Assembly (NCBI GenBank): GCA_945879625.1
Contig: CAMCVA010000010.1
Span: 1 to 64,000 of the forward strand
DNA: 64,000 bases
DNA from: Flavobacterium psychrophilum
Lineage (GTDB): Bacteria > Bacteroidota > Bacteroidia > Flavobacteriales > Flavobacteriaceae
Reading direction: 5' to 3'
In this document: positions 1 through 9,412 of the stretch, in pieces
Layout of the letters: every line of letters begins with the position of its first letter
Position numbering within the stretch: position 1 is the first letter of the stretch
Made by a program: the position numbers and the translations under genes
Notes under the pieces: generated by a model
Told to the model about the DNA's origin: nothing
Seen by the model: only the letters and a program-made list of their open reading frames with translations
Databases searched by the model: none

Positions 1-1
1 G

Positions 2-86
2 CGGAGAAAGAGGGATTCGAACCCCCGGACCTGTTACAGTCAACAGTTTTCAAGACTGCCGCAATCGACCACTCTGCCATTTCTCC
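2..86 (-). tRNA. tRNA-Ser (anticodon UGA)
   Basis: The reverse strand folds as a class II tRNA. A 7-bp acceptor stem (GGAGAAA with TTTCTCC) is followed by a D arm with AGTGGTCGA, an anticodon loop CTTGAAA with anticodon TGA, a long variable arm typical of serine tRNAs, and a T arm with GGTTCGAATCC. The discriminator base is G, as expected for serine. Only one further base is visible before the window edge, so it cannot be seen whether CCA is encoded. It reads UCN serine codons. Confidence 0.95.
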
Positions 87-116
87 AATAAGTCGTGCAA
101 CCGTTAATTGCGGTGG

Positions 117-124
117 CAAATATA
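117..124 (-). promoter_or_regulatory. -7 element (TATATTTG) for tRNA-Ser
   Basis: TATATTTG on the minus strand matches the Bacteroidetes -7 consensus TAnnTTTG and ends about 30 bp upstream of the mature tRNA 5' end. No clear TTG -33 box is seen at the usual distance. Confidence 0.5.
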
Positions 125-211
125 GAAACATTTTTAGAATTCGGAAACATTTTTTTAAGGAATGCCCATTTATTTTACACGGCGGCAATTAACCCTTTCA
201 TCCTGTTGGGT

Positions 212-1501
212 TTACTTGTTTTCTTGGGCTAGCAATTGTTTTCTAAACACCCAAACCAACAAGAAAAAATACCCCACATAAGCCATAGCTTGTGCCATAA
301 CCACGCCCTGCAATTGGAATCGAGGCAAGCAAATGAGCGTGCATACATAAAACGCACCCAACGAGGCCAACTCACACAAGATAAACGAAACCGTCATTTT
401 TTTAGCAAAAAACTGGTAGCCCAAAATCAGAGATGCTGCTTTGAATACATCTCCCACCATTTGCCATAAAAACAGGTCGGTGACGGGCGAAAAAGCTTTA
501 GAAAACAGGAGTGGCACCCAAAAATTTCGGCCGAGATATAAGATAAATAAGCCCAACACAAACAAGGGCAATACCAATTTGTAGTACGAAAAAAACACTT
601 GTTGCGTCGCTTTATTGGTTTTGGCTTGGCTGAGTTTGGGCAAAAAATAGACACTCAACAAGGTGGCGATAAACAAAAAGTAATAGGAAGAAATACGGGT
701 CATAGCTTCCCAATAGCCGGCTTGCACCAGACCCAATTGGCCGATCACTATGTTTCGAACCTGCACATACACCAATGGTCCGAGTACTGTGGCTACCAAG
801 GCCATGAGCGAATACGAACTGAGTTGCCACAAGAGCTGACGGTCAAATGCCTGCCACGAAAGCAAATCGCTAAAGTGTATTTTTTGATTCAAATAATAGC
901 ACACAACTACAAATAACAAGGCCGGCGGAATCACCAAAGACAACAATGCCCCTTGGGTGTGCAGCTGCCAAACCAAGACGAGCGAAATGAGCAATCCCAG
1001 GAAATTTCCCCACAAATTTACGCGGATCACCTGTTGAAACTGTCCCAAGCCATTGAGCACCGAAACCAATAAGATACTGGCGGCATACCACGGCAATGCC
1101 AAAGCTAGTGCTATAAAAACGATATGAAATTCGGAGGCAGGGCCAAACAACCAAACCGACCAAAAGTGAGCGAAAAGTAGCAAGCCGGCGCTCAACAATA
1201 CAACCATAGCAGACAAACTGATAAATACAGTGGCCAATACTTTTTGCAGAGCAGGTGGATCATCTTTAGCATCGACCACATATTTTACCACCCCGTTCTG
1301 TAATCCCAAGGTGGATATCGTTTCAATCGAGGTGATGAAATTGCGAAAATTACCCACCAAAGCCAAGCCCGAAGGGCCTACAAACACCGCCATTACTTTG
1401 GAACTCACTACCCCTACTCCAATTTTTACGAGCACACTGAGGCTGTTCAAGGAAGTGATTTTGAACAAGGGCAAGCGGTGGATGTAGCGCAGGAATTTCA
1501 A
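212..1501 (-). CDS. Wzx-type O-antigen / oligosaccharide flippase
   Basis: Polytopic inner-membrane protein of 429 residues with about 12 hydrophobic segments. The N-terminal region (ITSLNSLSVLVKIGVGVVSS, then FVGPSGLALVGNFRNF) resembles the WzxE branch of the polysaccharide transporter family, which flips lipid-linked saccharide units to the periplasmic face. The start is TTG at 1501, directly abutting the TAA stop of the aminotransferase upstream, which indicates translational coupling. It is the last gene of a three-gene leftward operon with the sugar aminotransferase and acyltransferase, so the substrate is probably a polymer unit with an amino sugar. The exact sugar cannot be read from sequence. 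The family assignment is firm; the WzxE-like label is an inference. Confidence 0.85.
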   Translation of the reverse strand: MKFLRYIHRLPLFKITSLNSLSVLVKIGVGVVSSKVMAVFVGPSGLALVGNFRNFITSIETISTLGLQNGVVKYVVDAKDDPPALQKVLATVFISLSAMVVLLSAGLLLFAHFWSVWLFGPASEFHIVFIALALALPWYAASILLVSVLNGLGQFQQVIRVNLWGNFLGLLISLVLVWQLHTQGALLSLVIPPALLFVVVCYYLNQKIHFSDLLSWQAFDRQLLWQLSSYSLMALVATVLGPLVYVQVRNIVIGQLGLVQAGYWEAMTRISSYYFLFIATLLSVYFLPKLSQAKTNKATQQVFFSYYKLVLPLFVLGLFILYLGRNFWVPLLFSKAFSPVTDLFLWQMVGDVFKAASLILGYQFFAKKMTVSFILCELASLGAFYVCTLICLPRFQLQGVVMAQAMAYVGYFFLLVWVFRKQLLAQENK

Positions 1502-2605
1502 TTAATAGGAATTTAGAACTGCGATTACCCGGTCTACTTGTGCGTGACTCATAACTGGACTAATTGGCAAACTCAACACCTCGCGGTGAATGGCTTCGGT
1601 GATGGGAAATGATTGCGTATTCCAAGCGGATAAAGCGTTTTGTTTATGCGGCGGAATGGGATAATGAATCAAAGTTTGGATCTCATGCTGAGCCAAATAG
1701 GCTTGCAACTGATCCCGTTGTTCCGTGCGAATCACATACAAATGAAACACCTGATCTGCTTGACCAGTATAGATCGGCAATTGAATTTTAGGATTTGAAA
1801 TTTCAGCAGAATATCGCGCTGCAATGGCTCTTCTGTGGGCATTATCTTGATCAATCTGAGGCAATTTAATGCGCAAAAAAGCTGCCTGCAATTCGTCAAG
1901 GCGGCTGTTCAGGCCCAAGTAGGTATTGTGGTATTTTTGCATCGAGCCATAATTTCGCAGGTGTTGAATCACCTCAGCCAATTTTGCATCGTTGGTGGTT
2001 ACGGCTCCGGCATCGCCCAAAGCACCCAGGTTTTTTCCTGGATAAAAACTAAACCCAGCTGCATCGCCCAAATTGCCTGCTTTTTTTCCCGAATTCAATT
2101 GGGCTCCATGGGCTTGTGCGGCATCTTCAATCAGCAAGATATTATTTGTTTTCGCCCAAGCACTTATCGATTCCATATCGGGCAATTGCCCATACAAATG
2201 AACCACTAATGCAGCCTTGGTTTTTGGGGATCTATTTTGTTCTAATTCATGGGCTTCAACCAAAAAAGTGTTGGGGTTGGGCTCAACCAAAATCGGCACT
2301 AAGCCCGCTTCTATAATCGCTAAGATACTCGCAATGTAGGTATTGGCTGGCACCAAGACTTCGTCGCCTTTTTGCAATTGACCCAATTCAATATATGCTC
2401 GCATAATAAGCGTCAAGGCATCTAAACCATTGGCTACCCCAATGCAGTAAGACGTTCCGCAATAGGCTGCAAATTCAGTTTCAAACTGCTGCACTTGTTC
2501 GCCCAAAATATACCAACCCTTATCCAACATGGCTTGCAATTGGGTATGAAACTGGGCTTCGTAGGGCGCATTTATTTGCTGTAAATCTAAAAAGGGTATT
2601 TTCAT
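1502..2605 (-). CDS. DegT/DnrJ/EryC1/StrS family sugar aminotransferase (FdtB/QdtB-like)
   Basis: PLP-dependent enzyme of 367 residues that converts a keto nucleotide sugar to an amino sugar. Family hallmarks are visible: [10 protein letters not shown] with the PLP-pyridine-binding Asp near residue 161, and [16 protein letters not shown] with the Schiff-base lysine at about 191. This motif and overall sequence resemble dTDP-3-keto-6-deoxyhexose 3-aminotransferases such as FdtB and QdtB. A longer reading frame starts at 2647, but the ATG at 2605 overlaps the TGA of the upstream acyltransferase as ATGA and begins the canonical MKIPFLDL, so it is the likely start. No nucleotide-sugar isomerase or dehydratase is visible, so the pathway is incomplete in this window and the substrate remains inferred. 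Confidence 0.88.
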   Translation of the reverse strand: MKIPFLDLQQINAPYEAQFHTQLQAMLDKGWYILGEQVQQFETEFAAYCGTSYCIGVANGLDALTLIMRAYIELGQLQKGDEVLVPANTYIASILAIIEAGLVPILVEPNPNTFLVEAHELEQNRSPKTKAALVVHLYGQLPDMESISAWAKTNNILLIEDAAQAHGAQLNSGKKAGNLGDAAGFSFYPGKNLGALGDAGAVTTNDAKLAEVIQHLRNYGSMQKYHNTYLGLNSRLDELQAAFLRIKLPQIDQDNAHRRAIAARYSAEISNPKIQLPIYTGQADQVFHLYVIRTEQRDQLQAYLAQHEIQTLIHYPIPPHKQNALSAWNTQSFPITEAIHREVLSLPISPVMSHAQVDRVIAVLNSY

Positions 2606-3570
2606 AAGGCCTCGAGTAAATGGGCGTTTTGCAAGGGTAAAGTCCAATAAGTTTGTACAATGGGTTTGGCCCCAAAGCTTTCTTTCCAGTAGGCCAATCC
2701 TTGGTTTATTTTAAGTCCGTTCTGTTCGGAAACATTGCCAAAACTCACGTGATGTGTGGAGTGATAGCGTTGAATCACGTAATCAAACAAGACATCGAGT
2801 GCAGCGGTATCCATGCGGTCGTTGGTGCCTGAACTGTATTGAAAATGAACGACATTAGGCATAATAAACAACACACAACCGGCTTTGAGCTCCCCATCTA
2901 AATAAGCGTTTAATAGCTTAATTTGTTGTGGAAATGCGGATGCCAATTGCGTAATTTCATCCAACGAATGCACTGGATTTACCCCAAAACGCTGTTGTAA
3001 ATTGGGTGTGAGTACATCATTCCAAAATGAATCATACTGGGTTTCTTCTTTAATTTCAATGCCTAATTCCTGAGCTACTTTTAACGCGCGCTTGCGGTTT
3101 CGGTTGGGCTGATAAGATTCGTTTTTGTCGACCACCAAATACAAATCGCTACGGGTTTGCTGGGCTTTGGTTACAAATAAAGCCTGCGCGATCTCGTCTG
3201 AGAAACCGTACTCGTATATGCGGGGAATGGGTTTGAGGTGTAAATGCGTAAAATCATGCGCGATCAAATACTGGCAGAGTGCCGAAAGTATTCCAAAATA
3301 GTCAGCCGTGCGAATGTTCGGCAACACCAATAATCCACCGTAGGAAAGGCCTTGGTGCGAATAAATTTCATTGCCCACCTTATTAGCTGGCAATACTGCA
3401 ACCCATTTATCGTTTTCGGTAACCACCAATGAATAATCGGAAAAACGATCTTGGTGATACTCCATAAAATCGCGGTGAAACAAAAAAGTGGCATTTTTGG
3501 CTTGCCCCACAAAGGCATTCCAATTGGCCGCAAACTTGGGTTGATACAATTGAACCGAATATGTTTTCAC
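2602..3570 (-). CDS. FemAB/GNAT-like N-acyltransferase
   Basis: Cytoplasmic protein of 322 residues with no signal peptide. Its layout resembles the FemAB-related GNAT acyltransferases found in polysaccharide loci: an N-terminal region with [18 protein letters not shown], then a C-terminal acceptor half with [18 protein letters not shown] and the [18 protein letters not shown] type ending. It probably acylates the amino group made by the adjacent aminotransferase; that role is inferred from operon context. The start is GTG at 3570. A plausible promoter lies upstream on the minus strand, TTG at 3615-3617 and TAATTTTC at 3590-3597 with a 17-bp spacer. It is the first gene of the operon and overlaps the next by four bases (ATGA). 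Confidence 0.75.
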   Translation of the reverse strand: MKTYSVQLYQPKFAANWNAFVGQAKNATFLFHRDFMEYHQDRFSDYSLVVTENDKWVAVLPANKVGNEIYSHQGLSYGGLLVLPNIRTADYFGILSALCQYLIAHDFTHLHLKPIPRIYEYGFSDEIAQALFVTKAQQTRSDLYLVVDKNESYQPNRNRKRALKVAQELGIEIKEETQYDSFWNDVLTPNLQQRFGVNPVHSLDEITQLASAFPQQIKLLNAYLDGELKAGCVLFIMPNVVHFQYSSGTNDRMDTAALDVLFDYVIQRYHSTHHVSFGNVSEQNGLKINQGLAYWKESFGAKPIVQTYWTLPLQNAHLLEAL

Positions 3571-3674
3571 GAATGCAATTTAAACTGTCGAAAATTAGGC
3601 AAATAATTTCAAATCAAACTCACTTTCCCGGGTTGAAATATTATTGCTACTTTTAATGCCCAATAGAAAAACCC

Positions 3675-5474
3675 GTGCAACCAAAACTCCGTTTTCTTGT
3701 ATTTAGTATTTTGCTTGTGTGTTTGGCTCCAGTTCAGGCCCAAACTATTGAGCTGTATGCTCAATTTAACGGCCGCTATGACTTTGTTTTTGTGGGCAAC
3801 ACGATGAATTTGGCCGAAAACGGAACAGGAGCATCGTGTGTGATCAACACCAGTTCATCGGCTTCACTGGCACTCAATACTAGCTCAACCATAGAAAAAG
3901 CCTATTTGTACTGGGCCGGATCGGGCAATGGCGATTTTGATGTGAACTTAAACGGCACTGCACTTACCGCGTCTCGCACCTTTGGACTCACACAAGCCAC
4001 TTCGGGGCTGCCCTTTTTTAGCGCCTTTGTCGAAGTGACCAACTTGGTGCAAACCACCGGAAATGGATTATACACCTTAGCTGATCTTGATGTGTCCAAC
4101 GTGCTCACCCCATCCGCATACTGCAACAACGGCACAAATTTTGCCGGCTGGGCTTTGGTTATAGTCTACAGCGATTCAAGCTTGCCGCTCAATCAGTTGA
4201 ATGTTTACGATGGTTTGGATTATGTGCCTACCGACATATCAATTACTTTGAACAACTTGAATGTGATTGATAACCAAAATGCGGCCATTGGCTTTGTAGC
4301 TTGGGAAGGGGATCGCGGGTTGGCCGTGAACGAATCGCTCAAGATTAACAACATCCTTATTGGTAACCCGCCCTTGAATCCCAACACCAATGCGTTTAAT
4401 GGCACCAACAGTTTTACCGGCGCCACCGATTTGTACAACATGGATTTGGACGTGTATCCGATACAAAACACCATTCAAATTGGCGACACTTCGGCGCAAA
4501 TCCAGTTGAGTTCGGGCCAAGATTTTGTAATGATCAACACCATTGTAACCAAGTTTAACAGCCAATTGCCCGATGCGACAATCTCTATCGATCGCGCCTT
4601 GATGGAATGCAACAGCCTAAATTTTCGTGTAAACTATACTGTATACAACAGCAATTGTACCGATCCGTTGCCTGCCGGTGTGCCGATAGCTATTTATTTG
4701 AACGGTGCCTTTTGGCAAAGCACAAGCACCCAAGCCGAAATTGCCATTAACGGCAGCGAAAGCGGAACTTTGAGTTTTACTTTGCCCGATGGAATTGCCA
4801 GCCCGTTTGACTTGAAATTTGTGGTGGATGATGACGGAACCGGTATTTCACAGGTGATTGAATTGAACGAAACCAACAACACGGCACTCACTTCCTTAAC
4901 GCTCGAAACAGCCGCTGCCTTACCTACAGTAAATCCGCTACAAGTGTGCAACGAAGGATTTAGCCAAGGCACCTATTCCTTGGGTTCTACTGCAACTCAA
5001 CTGCAGCAATCGGGAACCAATACAGTTATTTTTTACCCCAGCCAAACCGATTGGGTTGCACAAACAAACGCGATAAGCAATTTGGCAAATTACTCGGCTG
5101 TTGCACCAGCCACGCTTTTGGCCGAAGTTTCCAATGGCCGTTGCTACCAAACTGCGGAGTTAGATTTGCAGCTAAAAAATTGTCCGCCCCGCGTGTACAA
5201 TTATGTTTCGGCCAATAATGACAACTACAACGACAGCTTTAGTATTGATTATTTGCGAAATATTTTCTTGCAATATACCATTGACATCTACAACCGTTGG
5301 GGCAAAAAAGTGTGGACCGGCTCAGCTGAAACAGCCGACTGGGATGGTACAAGCAATACCGATTTGATTGTTGGATCAAACAACTTGCCCGACGGCACCT
5401 ATTTTTATGTGATCAATTTAAATGACACCGACAATCCACAACCGCTCACTGGTTTTGTATATCTCACCCATTAA
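3675..5474 (+). CDS. Secreted protein with T9SS type B C-terminal domain
   Basis: Protein of 599 residues. The first 22 residues form a signal peptide ending in VQAQ. About residues 25-300 form a beta-rich, Asn/Ser/Thr-rich region (LYWAGSGNGDFDVNLNG, GWALVIVYSD). About 300-410 resemble a CARDB or Ig-like module (LKFVVDDDGTG, VIELNETNNT). The last about 95 residues (VYNYVSANNDNYNDSF, IYNRWGKKVWTG, DWDGTS, LPDGTYFYVI) are the gliding-motility-associated C-terminal domain that routes cargo through the type IX system. It is therefore probably exported and surface-attached. The start is GTG. It lies divergently from the polysaccharide operon. Its ligand is unknown. Confidence 0.85.
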   Translation: MQPKLRFLVFSILLVCLAPVQAQTIELYAQFNGRYDFVFVGNTMNLAENGTGASCVINTSSSASLALNTSSTIEKAYLYWAGSGNGDFDVNLNGTALTASRTFGLTQATSGLPFFSAFVEVTNLVQTTGNGLYTLADLDVSNVLTPSAYCNNGTNFAGWALVIVYSDSSLPLNQLNVYDGLDYVPTDISITLNNLNVIDNQNAAIGFVAWEGDRGLAVNESLKINNILIGNPPLNPNTNAFNGTNSFTGATDLYNMDLDVYPIQNTIQIGDTSAQIQLSSGQDFVMINTIVTKFNSQLPDATISIDRALMECNSLNFRVNYTVYNSNCTDPLPAGVPIAIYLNGAFWQSTSTQAEIAINGSESGTLSFTLPDGIASPFDLKFVVDDDGTGISQVIELNETNNTALTSLTLETAAALPTVNPLQVCNEGFSQGTYSLGSTATQLQQSGTNTVIFYPSQTDWVAQTNAISNLANYSAVAPATLLAEVSNGRCYQTAELDLQLKNCPPRVYNYVSANNDNYNDSFSIDYLRNIFLQYTIDIYNRWGKKVWTGSAETADWDGTSNTDLIVGSNNLPDGTYFYVINLNDTDNPQPLTGFVYLTH

Positions 5475-5520
5475 ACACACAATTGCTTACTTTTACGCCT
5501 CCATTTAGAACGAAATTCCT

Positions 5521-6309
5521 GTGAAACACATTAGCTCCAGTCAAAACGCCTACATCAAATCGTTGGTGCAACTCCAAGAAAAAGCCAAAGTTCGTAAGGA
5601 AACGGGCACTTTTCTCATAGAAGGCTTGCGCGAAATTGCATTGGCTTTAGCGGGTGGTTACGTATTAGAAACTATTTTGTTTGATCAAAACCTAATGGAC
5701 AAACACAGCTTGGAAAAACTGGTTTCAACAACAACCGAATGGATTGAAATTTCGGCTGAAGTATACCAAAAACTGGCCTACCGCGACACCACTGAAGGCG
5801 TATTGGCCATTGCACAAACCAAATCGATTAACCTTACTGATTTACAATTGGGCGCAACTCCATTAATATTAGTAGCCGAAGCACCTGAAAAGCCCGGAAA
5901 TATTGGCGCTATTTTGCGTACGGCCGATGCTGCCAAGGTAGATGCCGTTTTGATTGCCAACCCAAAAAACGACATCTATAACCCGAACACCATCCGATCG
6001 AGTGTGGGTACTGTATTTACCAACCAAATTGCGACGGGCAGTTCAGAAGAGATTATTGCCTATTTGCAAGCCAATAACATCTCTATATTTAGCGCCATTT
6101 TGCAAGAAAGCGAGCCCTACTATACGCAGGATTTCACCGCTGCAACTGCCTTAGTTGTAGGAACTGAATCCACTGGACTCACTCAAGCTTGGCGAGATGC
6201 TGCCACCCAAAACATACACATTCCCATGCAAGGCAGCATTGACAGTATGAATGTATCGGTCGCGGCGGCAATATTAATTTTTGAAGCCAAACGCCAACGC
6301 GGTTTTTAG
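5521..6309 (+). CDS. TrmH/SpoU-family RNA 2'-O-ribose methyltransferase
   Basis: SPOUT-class methyltransferase of 262 residues. The N-terminal substrate-binding domain (SSQNAYIKSLVQLQEKAKVR, GTFLIEGLREI) precedes a C-terminal trefoil-knot domain. The diagnostic motifs are visible: EKPGNIGAILRTADAA (motif 1 with Asn and the conserved Arg), VGTESTGL (motif 2) and IPMQGSIDSMNVSVAAAI (motif 3). It methylates ribose in rRNA or tRNA; the architecture matches the 23S rRNA RlmB/TsnR-like group but the target base cannot be assigned. The start is GTG at 5521. It lies 46 bp after the T9SS protein and 74 bp before the RelA/SpoT gene. Confidence 0.9.
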   Translation: MKHISSSQNAYIKSLVQLQEKAKVRKETGTFLIEGLREIALALAGGYVLETILFDQNLMDKHSLEKLVSTTTEWIEISAEVYQKLAYRDTTEGVLAIAQTKSINLTDLQLGATPLILVAEAPEKPGNIGAILRTADAAKVDAVLIANPKNDIYNPNTIRSSVGTVFTNQIATGSSEEIIAYLQANNISIFSAILQESEPYYTQDFTAATALVVGTESTGLTQAWRDAATQNIHIPMQGSIDSMNVSVAAAILIFEAKRQRGF

Positions 6310-6383
6310 GTCAAATTTCATTTTCCTACTTGCACAACTCGAAGCAATGCCGTACTTTTCAGCATTGATTTGCACCCCTTCTT

Positions 6384-8606
6384 ATGGCAGAACTAGATAT
6401 CGAGAAAGAAAACAAAGCCATTGCGCAAGAATACAAAGAGTTGCTGCGCATCAGTTACCAAAAACTGAGTGCAGATGACAAAAAACTCATCCGTAAAGCC
6501 TTTGATGTATCTGTTGAGGCCCACCAAAATCAACGCCGAAAATCGGGGGAAGCCTATATTTTTCATCCCATAGCGGTGGCCAAAATTGTGGCCTCCGAAA
6601 TTGGCTTAGGCGCCACCGGAATTGCAGCCGCATTATTACATGATGTGGTCGAAGACACTGCCACTACTTTATCGGACATCGAAACCTTATTCAACCCCAA
6701 AGTAGCGCAATTGGTTGAAGGATTAACCAAGATTTCGCAGGTTCAAAAAGACCTCAACGTGTCGATGCAGGCCGAGAATTTTCGAAAAATGTTGCTCACG
6801 CTAAACGATGATGTTCGGGTAATCTTAATCAAACTAGCCGATCGCTTGCACAACATGCAAACCATGGAAGCTATGGCCGAGTACAAGCAGGTAAAAATTG
6901 CGTCTGAAACACTCTACATTTACGCACCTCTCGCTCACCGATTGGGTTTGTACAACATCAAAATGAAGCTCGAAGACTTGGGCCTAAAATACACCGAACC
7001 AGCCATTTATAATGAGATTGTCAGTAAAATAAAGGAAACCAAAGAAGAACAAGAATCCTACATTGCCGACATTTCTCACGTTATTCAACAATCCCTAGAC
7101 GAAGAACATTTAGATTTTGCGATCAAAGGACGACCCAAATCGGTCTATTCGATTCGCCGCAAAATGCTCAACCAAAATGTTCGTTTTGAAGAGGTGTATG
7201 ACAAATTTGCCTTGCGTATTGTATATAAATCCAAACCCCACGACGAAAAATTCCTAGCGTGGAAAATTTATTCCATTGTCACCGATCATTACCGACCCAG
7301 CCCCAGCCGTTTGCGCGATTGGATTTCTTCGCCAAAATCAACCGGATATGAAGCGCTTCACCTCACTGTGATGGGTCCAAAAGGCCGATGGGTTGAAGTG
7401 CAAATTCGCTCCGAACGCATGGATGAGATTGCCGAGAAAGGCTACGCGGCCCATTACAAATACAAACAAGGCGCCACCGAAGAAAGTGGGTTGGACGTCT
7501 GGCTCAATTTACTGAAAGAAGCGCTAGAAAACTCCGAAAGCAACGCGGTTGATTTTGTCGAAGATTTCAAAATGAATTTGTATGCCAAAGAGATTTTTGT
7601 GTTTACCCCTAAGGGCGAAATTAAATCGTTGCCCAAAGGCGCTACTTCGCTCGATTTTGCGTTTAGTATTCACTCCGAAATTGGCGTGAAAACAAGAGGT
7701 ACTCGGGTAAACGGCAGATTAGTTCCCTTGAATTTTGAATTGAAAAGTGGCGATCAAATCGAGGTGATTACTTCGCCCAATCAAAAACCGACCATGCATT
7801 GGCTGGATTATGTAACCACTTCCCGGGCAAAAAATAAAATCAGAAATGTCTTAAACGAAGACACCAAAAAAATCGCCGAAGACGGAAAAGAGCTGTTGCA
7901 GCGCAAACTCAAACACCTCAAAATCACACTCAACGAGCAGGTAATCAACGAAATGGTCAATTATTTTAGACTAAAAACTAGTTTAGATTTGTTTTACCGC
8001 ATGGGGATTGGCTCGATAGAAAATCAACAGCTCAAGGATTACGCCGCCCAAAAGAGCAATACCTTGATGAATTTCTTTAAGAACAAAATCAAGCGTTCCA
8101 CGCCCAACACCGCCGATGCCGATATCCATAAACCCGAGATTAGCAGCAACTATGATATGCTGGTTTTTGGGATTGATCAAGATAAATTAGATTATACCCT
8201 TTCTAGCTGTTGCAGTCCCATTCCGGGTGACGATGTATTTGGTTTTGTAACCATCAACGACGGCATCAAAGTGCACAAAAAAGACTGTCCAAACGCCATC
8301 AGCTTGCAATCGAATTATGCCTACCGCATTATTTTGGCCAAATGGATTGATTCGTCTCAGCAAGAATACAAAGCCATACTCAACATTACCGGCATGGACA
8401 CGCTGGGCCTCACCAACGAACTTACCAAAGTGATTTCCAACAACATGCATGTAAACATCCAAAGCATCTCCTTGAGCGGCGAAGCAGGAATCTTCAACGG
8501 ACAAGTCGCAGTCATTGTGCGCAACAACAACATTTTGAAACGCCTCATTGACAACATCAAGAAGATTGATGGGATAGAGAAAGTAACGCGGGTGTATAAG
8601 AACTAA
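6384..8606 (+). CDS. Bifunctional (p)ppGpp synthetase/hydrolase (RSH family)
   Basis: Stringent-response enzyme of 740 residues. In order: an N-terminal HD hydrolase domain with HP at 61-62 and HDVVED at about 86-91; a RelA/SpoT synthetase domain with GRPKSVYSIRRKM and STGYEALHLTVMGPKGRWVEVQIR; a TGS domain from about 400 (EIFVFTPKGEIKSLPKGATSLDFAFSIHSEIG); a region with the SSCCSPIPGDDVFGFVT motif; and a C-terminal ACT domain. The HD metal residues are intact, so hydrolysis is expected. At the synthetase position where bifunctional enzymes carry RFKD and RelA-type enzymes an acidic ExDD, this protein has RLRD, which keeps the basic pattern and predicts both activities. The stop codon directly abuts a heptanucleotide repeat array. 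Confidence 0.95.
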   Translation: MAELDIEKENKAIAQEYKELLRISYQKLSADDKKLIRKAFDVSVEAHQNQRRKSGEAYIFHPIAVAKIVASEIGLGATGIAAALLHDVVEDTATTLSDIETLFNPKVAQLVEGLTKISQVQKDLNVSMQAENFRKMLLTLNDDVRVILIKLADRLHNMQTMEAMAEYKQVKIASETLYIYAPLAHRLGLYNIKMKLEDLGLKYTEPAIYNEIVSKIKETKEEQESYIADISHVIQQSLDEEHLDFAIKGRPKSVYSIRRKMLNQNVRFEEVYDKFALRIVYKSKPHDEKFLAWKIYSIVTDHYRPSPSRLRDWISSPKSTGYEALHLTVMGPKGRWVEVQIRSERMDEIAEKGYAAHYKYKQGATEESGLDVWLNLLKEALENSESNAVDFVEDFKMNLYAKEIFVFTPKGEIKSLPKGATSLDFAFSIHSEIGVKTRGTRVNGRLVPLNFELKSGDQIEVITSPNQKPTMHWLDYVTTSRAKNKIRNVLNEDTKKIAEDGKELLQRKLKHLKITLNEQVINEMVNYFRLKTSLDLFYRMGIGSIENQQLKDYAAQKSNTLMNFFKNKIKRSTPNTADADIHKPEISSNYDMLVFGIDQDKLDYTLSSCCSPIPGDDVFGFVTINDGIKVHKKDCPNAISLQSNYAYRIILAKWIDSSQQEYKAILNITGMDTLGLTNELTKVISNNMHVNIQSISLSGEAGIFNGQVAVIVRNNNILKRLIDNIKKIDGIEKVTRVYKN

Positions 8607-8653
8607 GATTGTTGATTGTTGATTGTTGATTGTCGATTTTTGATTTTTGATTT
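8607..8653. repeat. Heptanucleotide tandem repeat array (gattgtt/gattttt)
   Basis: Immediately after the RSH stop codon, six complete 7-nt units plus a partial one run without interruption: three gattgtt, one gattgtc, two gattttt and a trailing gattt. The change of unit within an array of fixed period suggests slippage-type growth with drift. Confidence 0.85.
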
Positions 8654-8670
8654 ACTAGAAAGCTGTACAT

Positions 8671-8722
8671 AGTATACAGAGTCTTTCGACTTTATGACTT
8701 TCGACTTTTGACTTTATGACTT
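8671..8722. repeat. AGTATACAGA motif followed by ctttcga/ctttatga 7-8 nt repeats
   Basis: AGTATACAGA at 8671-8680 is a diverged copy of the dispersed AGTATACTAAGAAC motif. After it come repeats of actttcg/actttatg, of 7 or 8 nt. Their reverse complement (gtcgaaagtcataaagtc) is the array sequence seen at 23804-23832 and 55531-55567. Confidence 0.75.
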
Positions 8723-8805
8723 ACAATTGTTAATTAATCCCCATCTTTTGTTAATTAAAAAAAAATCCAACCCCTATTTTAGTTCCGTCAATTTGATAAA
8801 AAAAG

Positions 8806-8813
8806 TATCTTTG
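8806..8813 (+). promoter_or_regulatory. -7 element (TATCTTTG) of the Fur-family gene
   Basis: TATCTTTG matches TAnnTTTG and ends 4 nt before the ATG at 8818, which would give a very short or absent leader. There is no exact TTG at 17-23 bp; TTC at 8783-8785 is the nearest candidate. Confidence 0.45.
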
Positions 8814-8817
8814 CGGC

Positions 8818-9282
8818 ATGACTTTAATAGCGAAAGATAATAGTTCCAATCAAGAGATCGTAAAGAATGTTTTTACGCTCTATCTTGAAAAAAATGGCCA
8901 CCGAAAAACACCCGAGCGCTTTGCGATTCTGAGTGAAATTTACGACAGCGACGAGCATTTTGACATCGAGCATTTGTACCTCAAAATGAAGAACAAAAAC
9001 TACCGCGTGAGTCGTGCCACCCTATACAATACCATTGAGTTGCTTTTGGATTGTGCCTTGGTGCGCAAACACCAATTTGGACAAAACCAGGCGCATTACG
9101 AAAAATCCTATTTTGACAAACAACACGACCACATCATCATGACCGACAGCGGTGAAGTGATAGAGTTTTGTGATCCGCGTATTCAACTGATCAAAAAAAC
9201 TATCGAAGAAATATTTGACATCGAAATACACAACCACTCGCTGTACCTCTATGGAAACAAAAAGGTAATTAAAAATGAATAA
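8818..9282 (+). CDS. Fur-family transcriptional regulator lacking the Cys zinc motif
   Basis: Protein of 154 residues. An N-terminal winged helix ([45 protein letters not shown]) is followed by the dimerisation domain with [15 protein letters not shown]. The His-Asp-His metal-site residues at 103-105 are kept. The two cysteines that normally form CxxC in HDHLICxxCG are replaced by Met108 and Ser111, and the only Cys residues are 79 and 118, so the usual structural zinc site is absent. The family is clear, but whether it senses iron, zinc or peroxide (Fur, Zur or PerR) cannot be decided. It sits upstream of purA, separated by a 130-bp gap that contains a repeat. Confidence 0.9.
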   Translation: MTLIAKDNSSNQEIVKNVFTLYLEKNGHRKTPERFAILSEIYDSDEHFDIEHLYLKMKNKNYRVSRATLYNTIELLLDCALVRKHQFGQNQAHYEKSYFDKQHDHIIMTDSGEVIEFCDPRIQLIKKTIEEIFDIEIHNHSLYLYGNKKVIKNE

Positions 9283-9294
9283 TTAAAAATTAAA

Positions 9295-9384
9295 TGGCGT
9301 TCCCTATCGGTCGGGCTTTTCACTCCCAATCTTTTTTCGCCAATGCCTGACGCAAAAAGGATTTCCGTTTCAATCCCTAACGCA
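9295..9384. repeat. Intergenic repeat-like element upstream of purA
   Basis: The segment runs from TGGCGTTCCCTATCGGTCGG to CAATCCCTAACGC. Its ends can pair (GCGTT with AACGC). From memory it resembles an intergenic sequence found in many Flavobacteriaceae genomes, but no second copy is present here, so repeat status is inferred. Confidence 0.4.
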
Positions 9385-9412
9385 CATAACAACAACAACT
9401 AGATAACTACAC

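Noticed and set aside
8607..8817. Regulatory RNA or riboswitch between the RSH gene and the Fur-family gene
   Set aside because: The sequence is almost wholly low-complexity repeats; no conserved riboswitch core was recognised.
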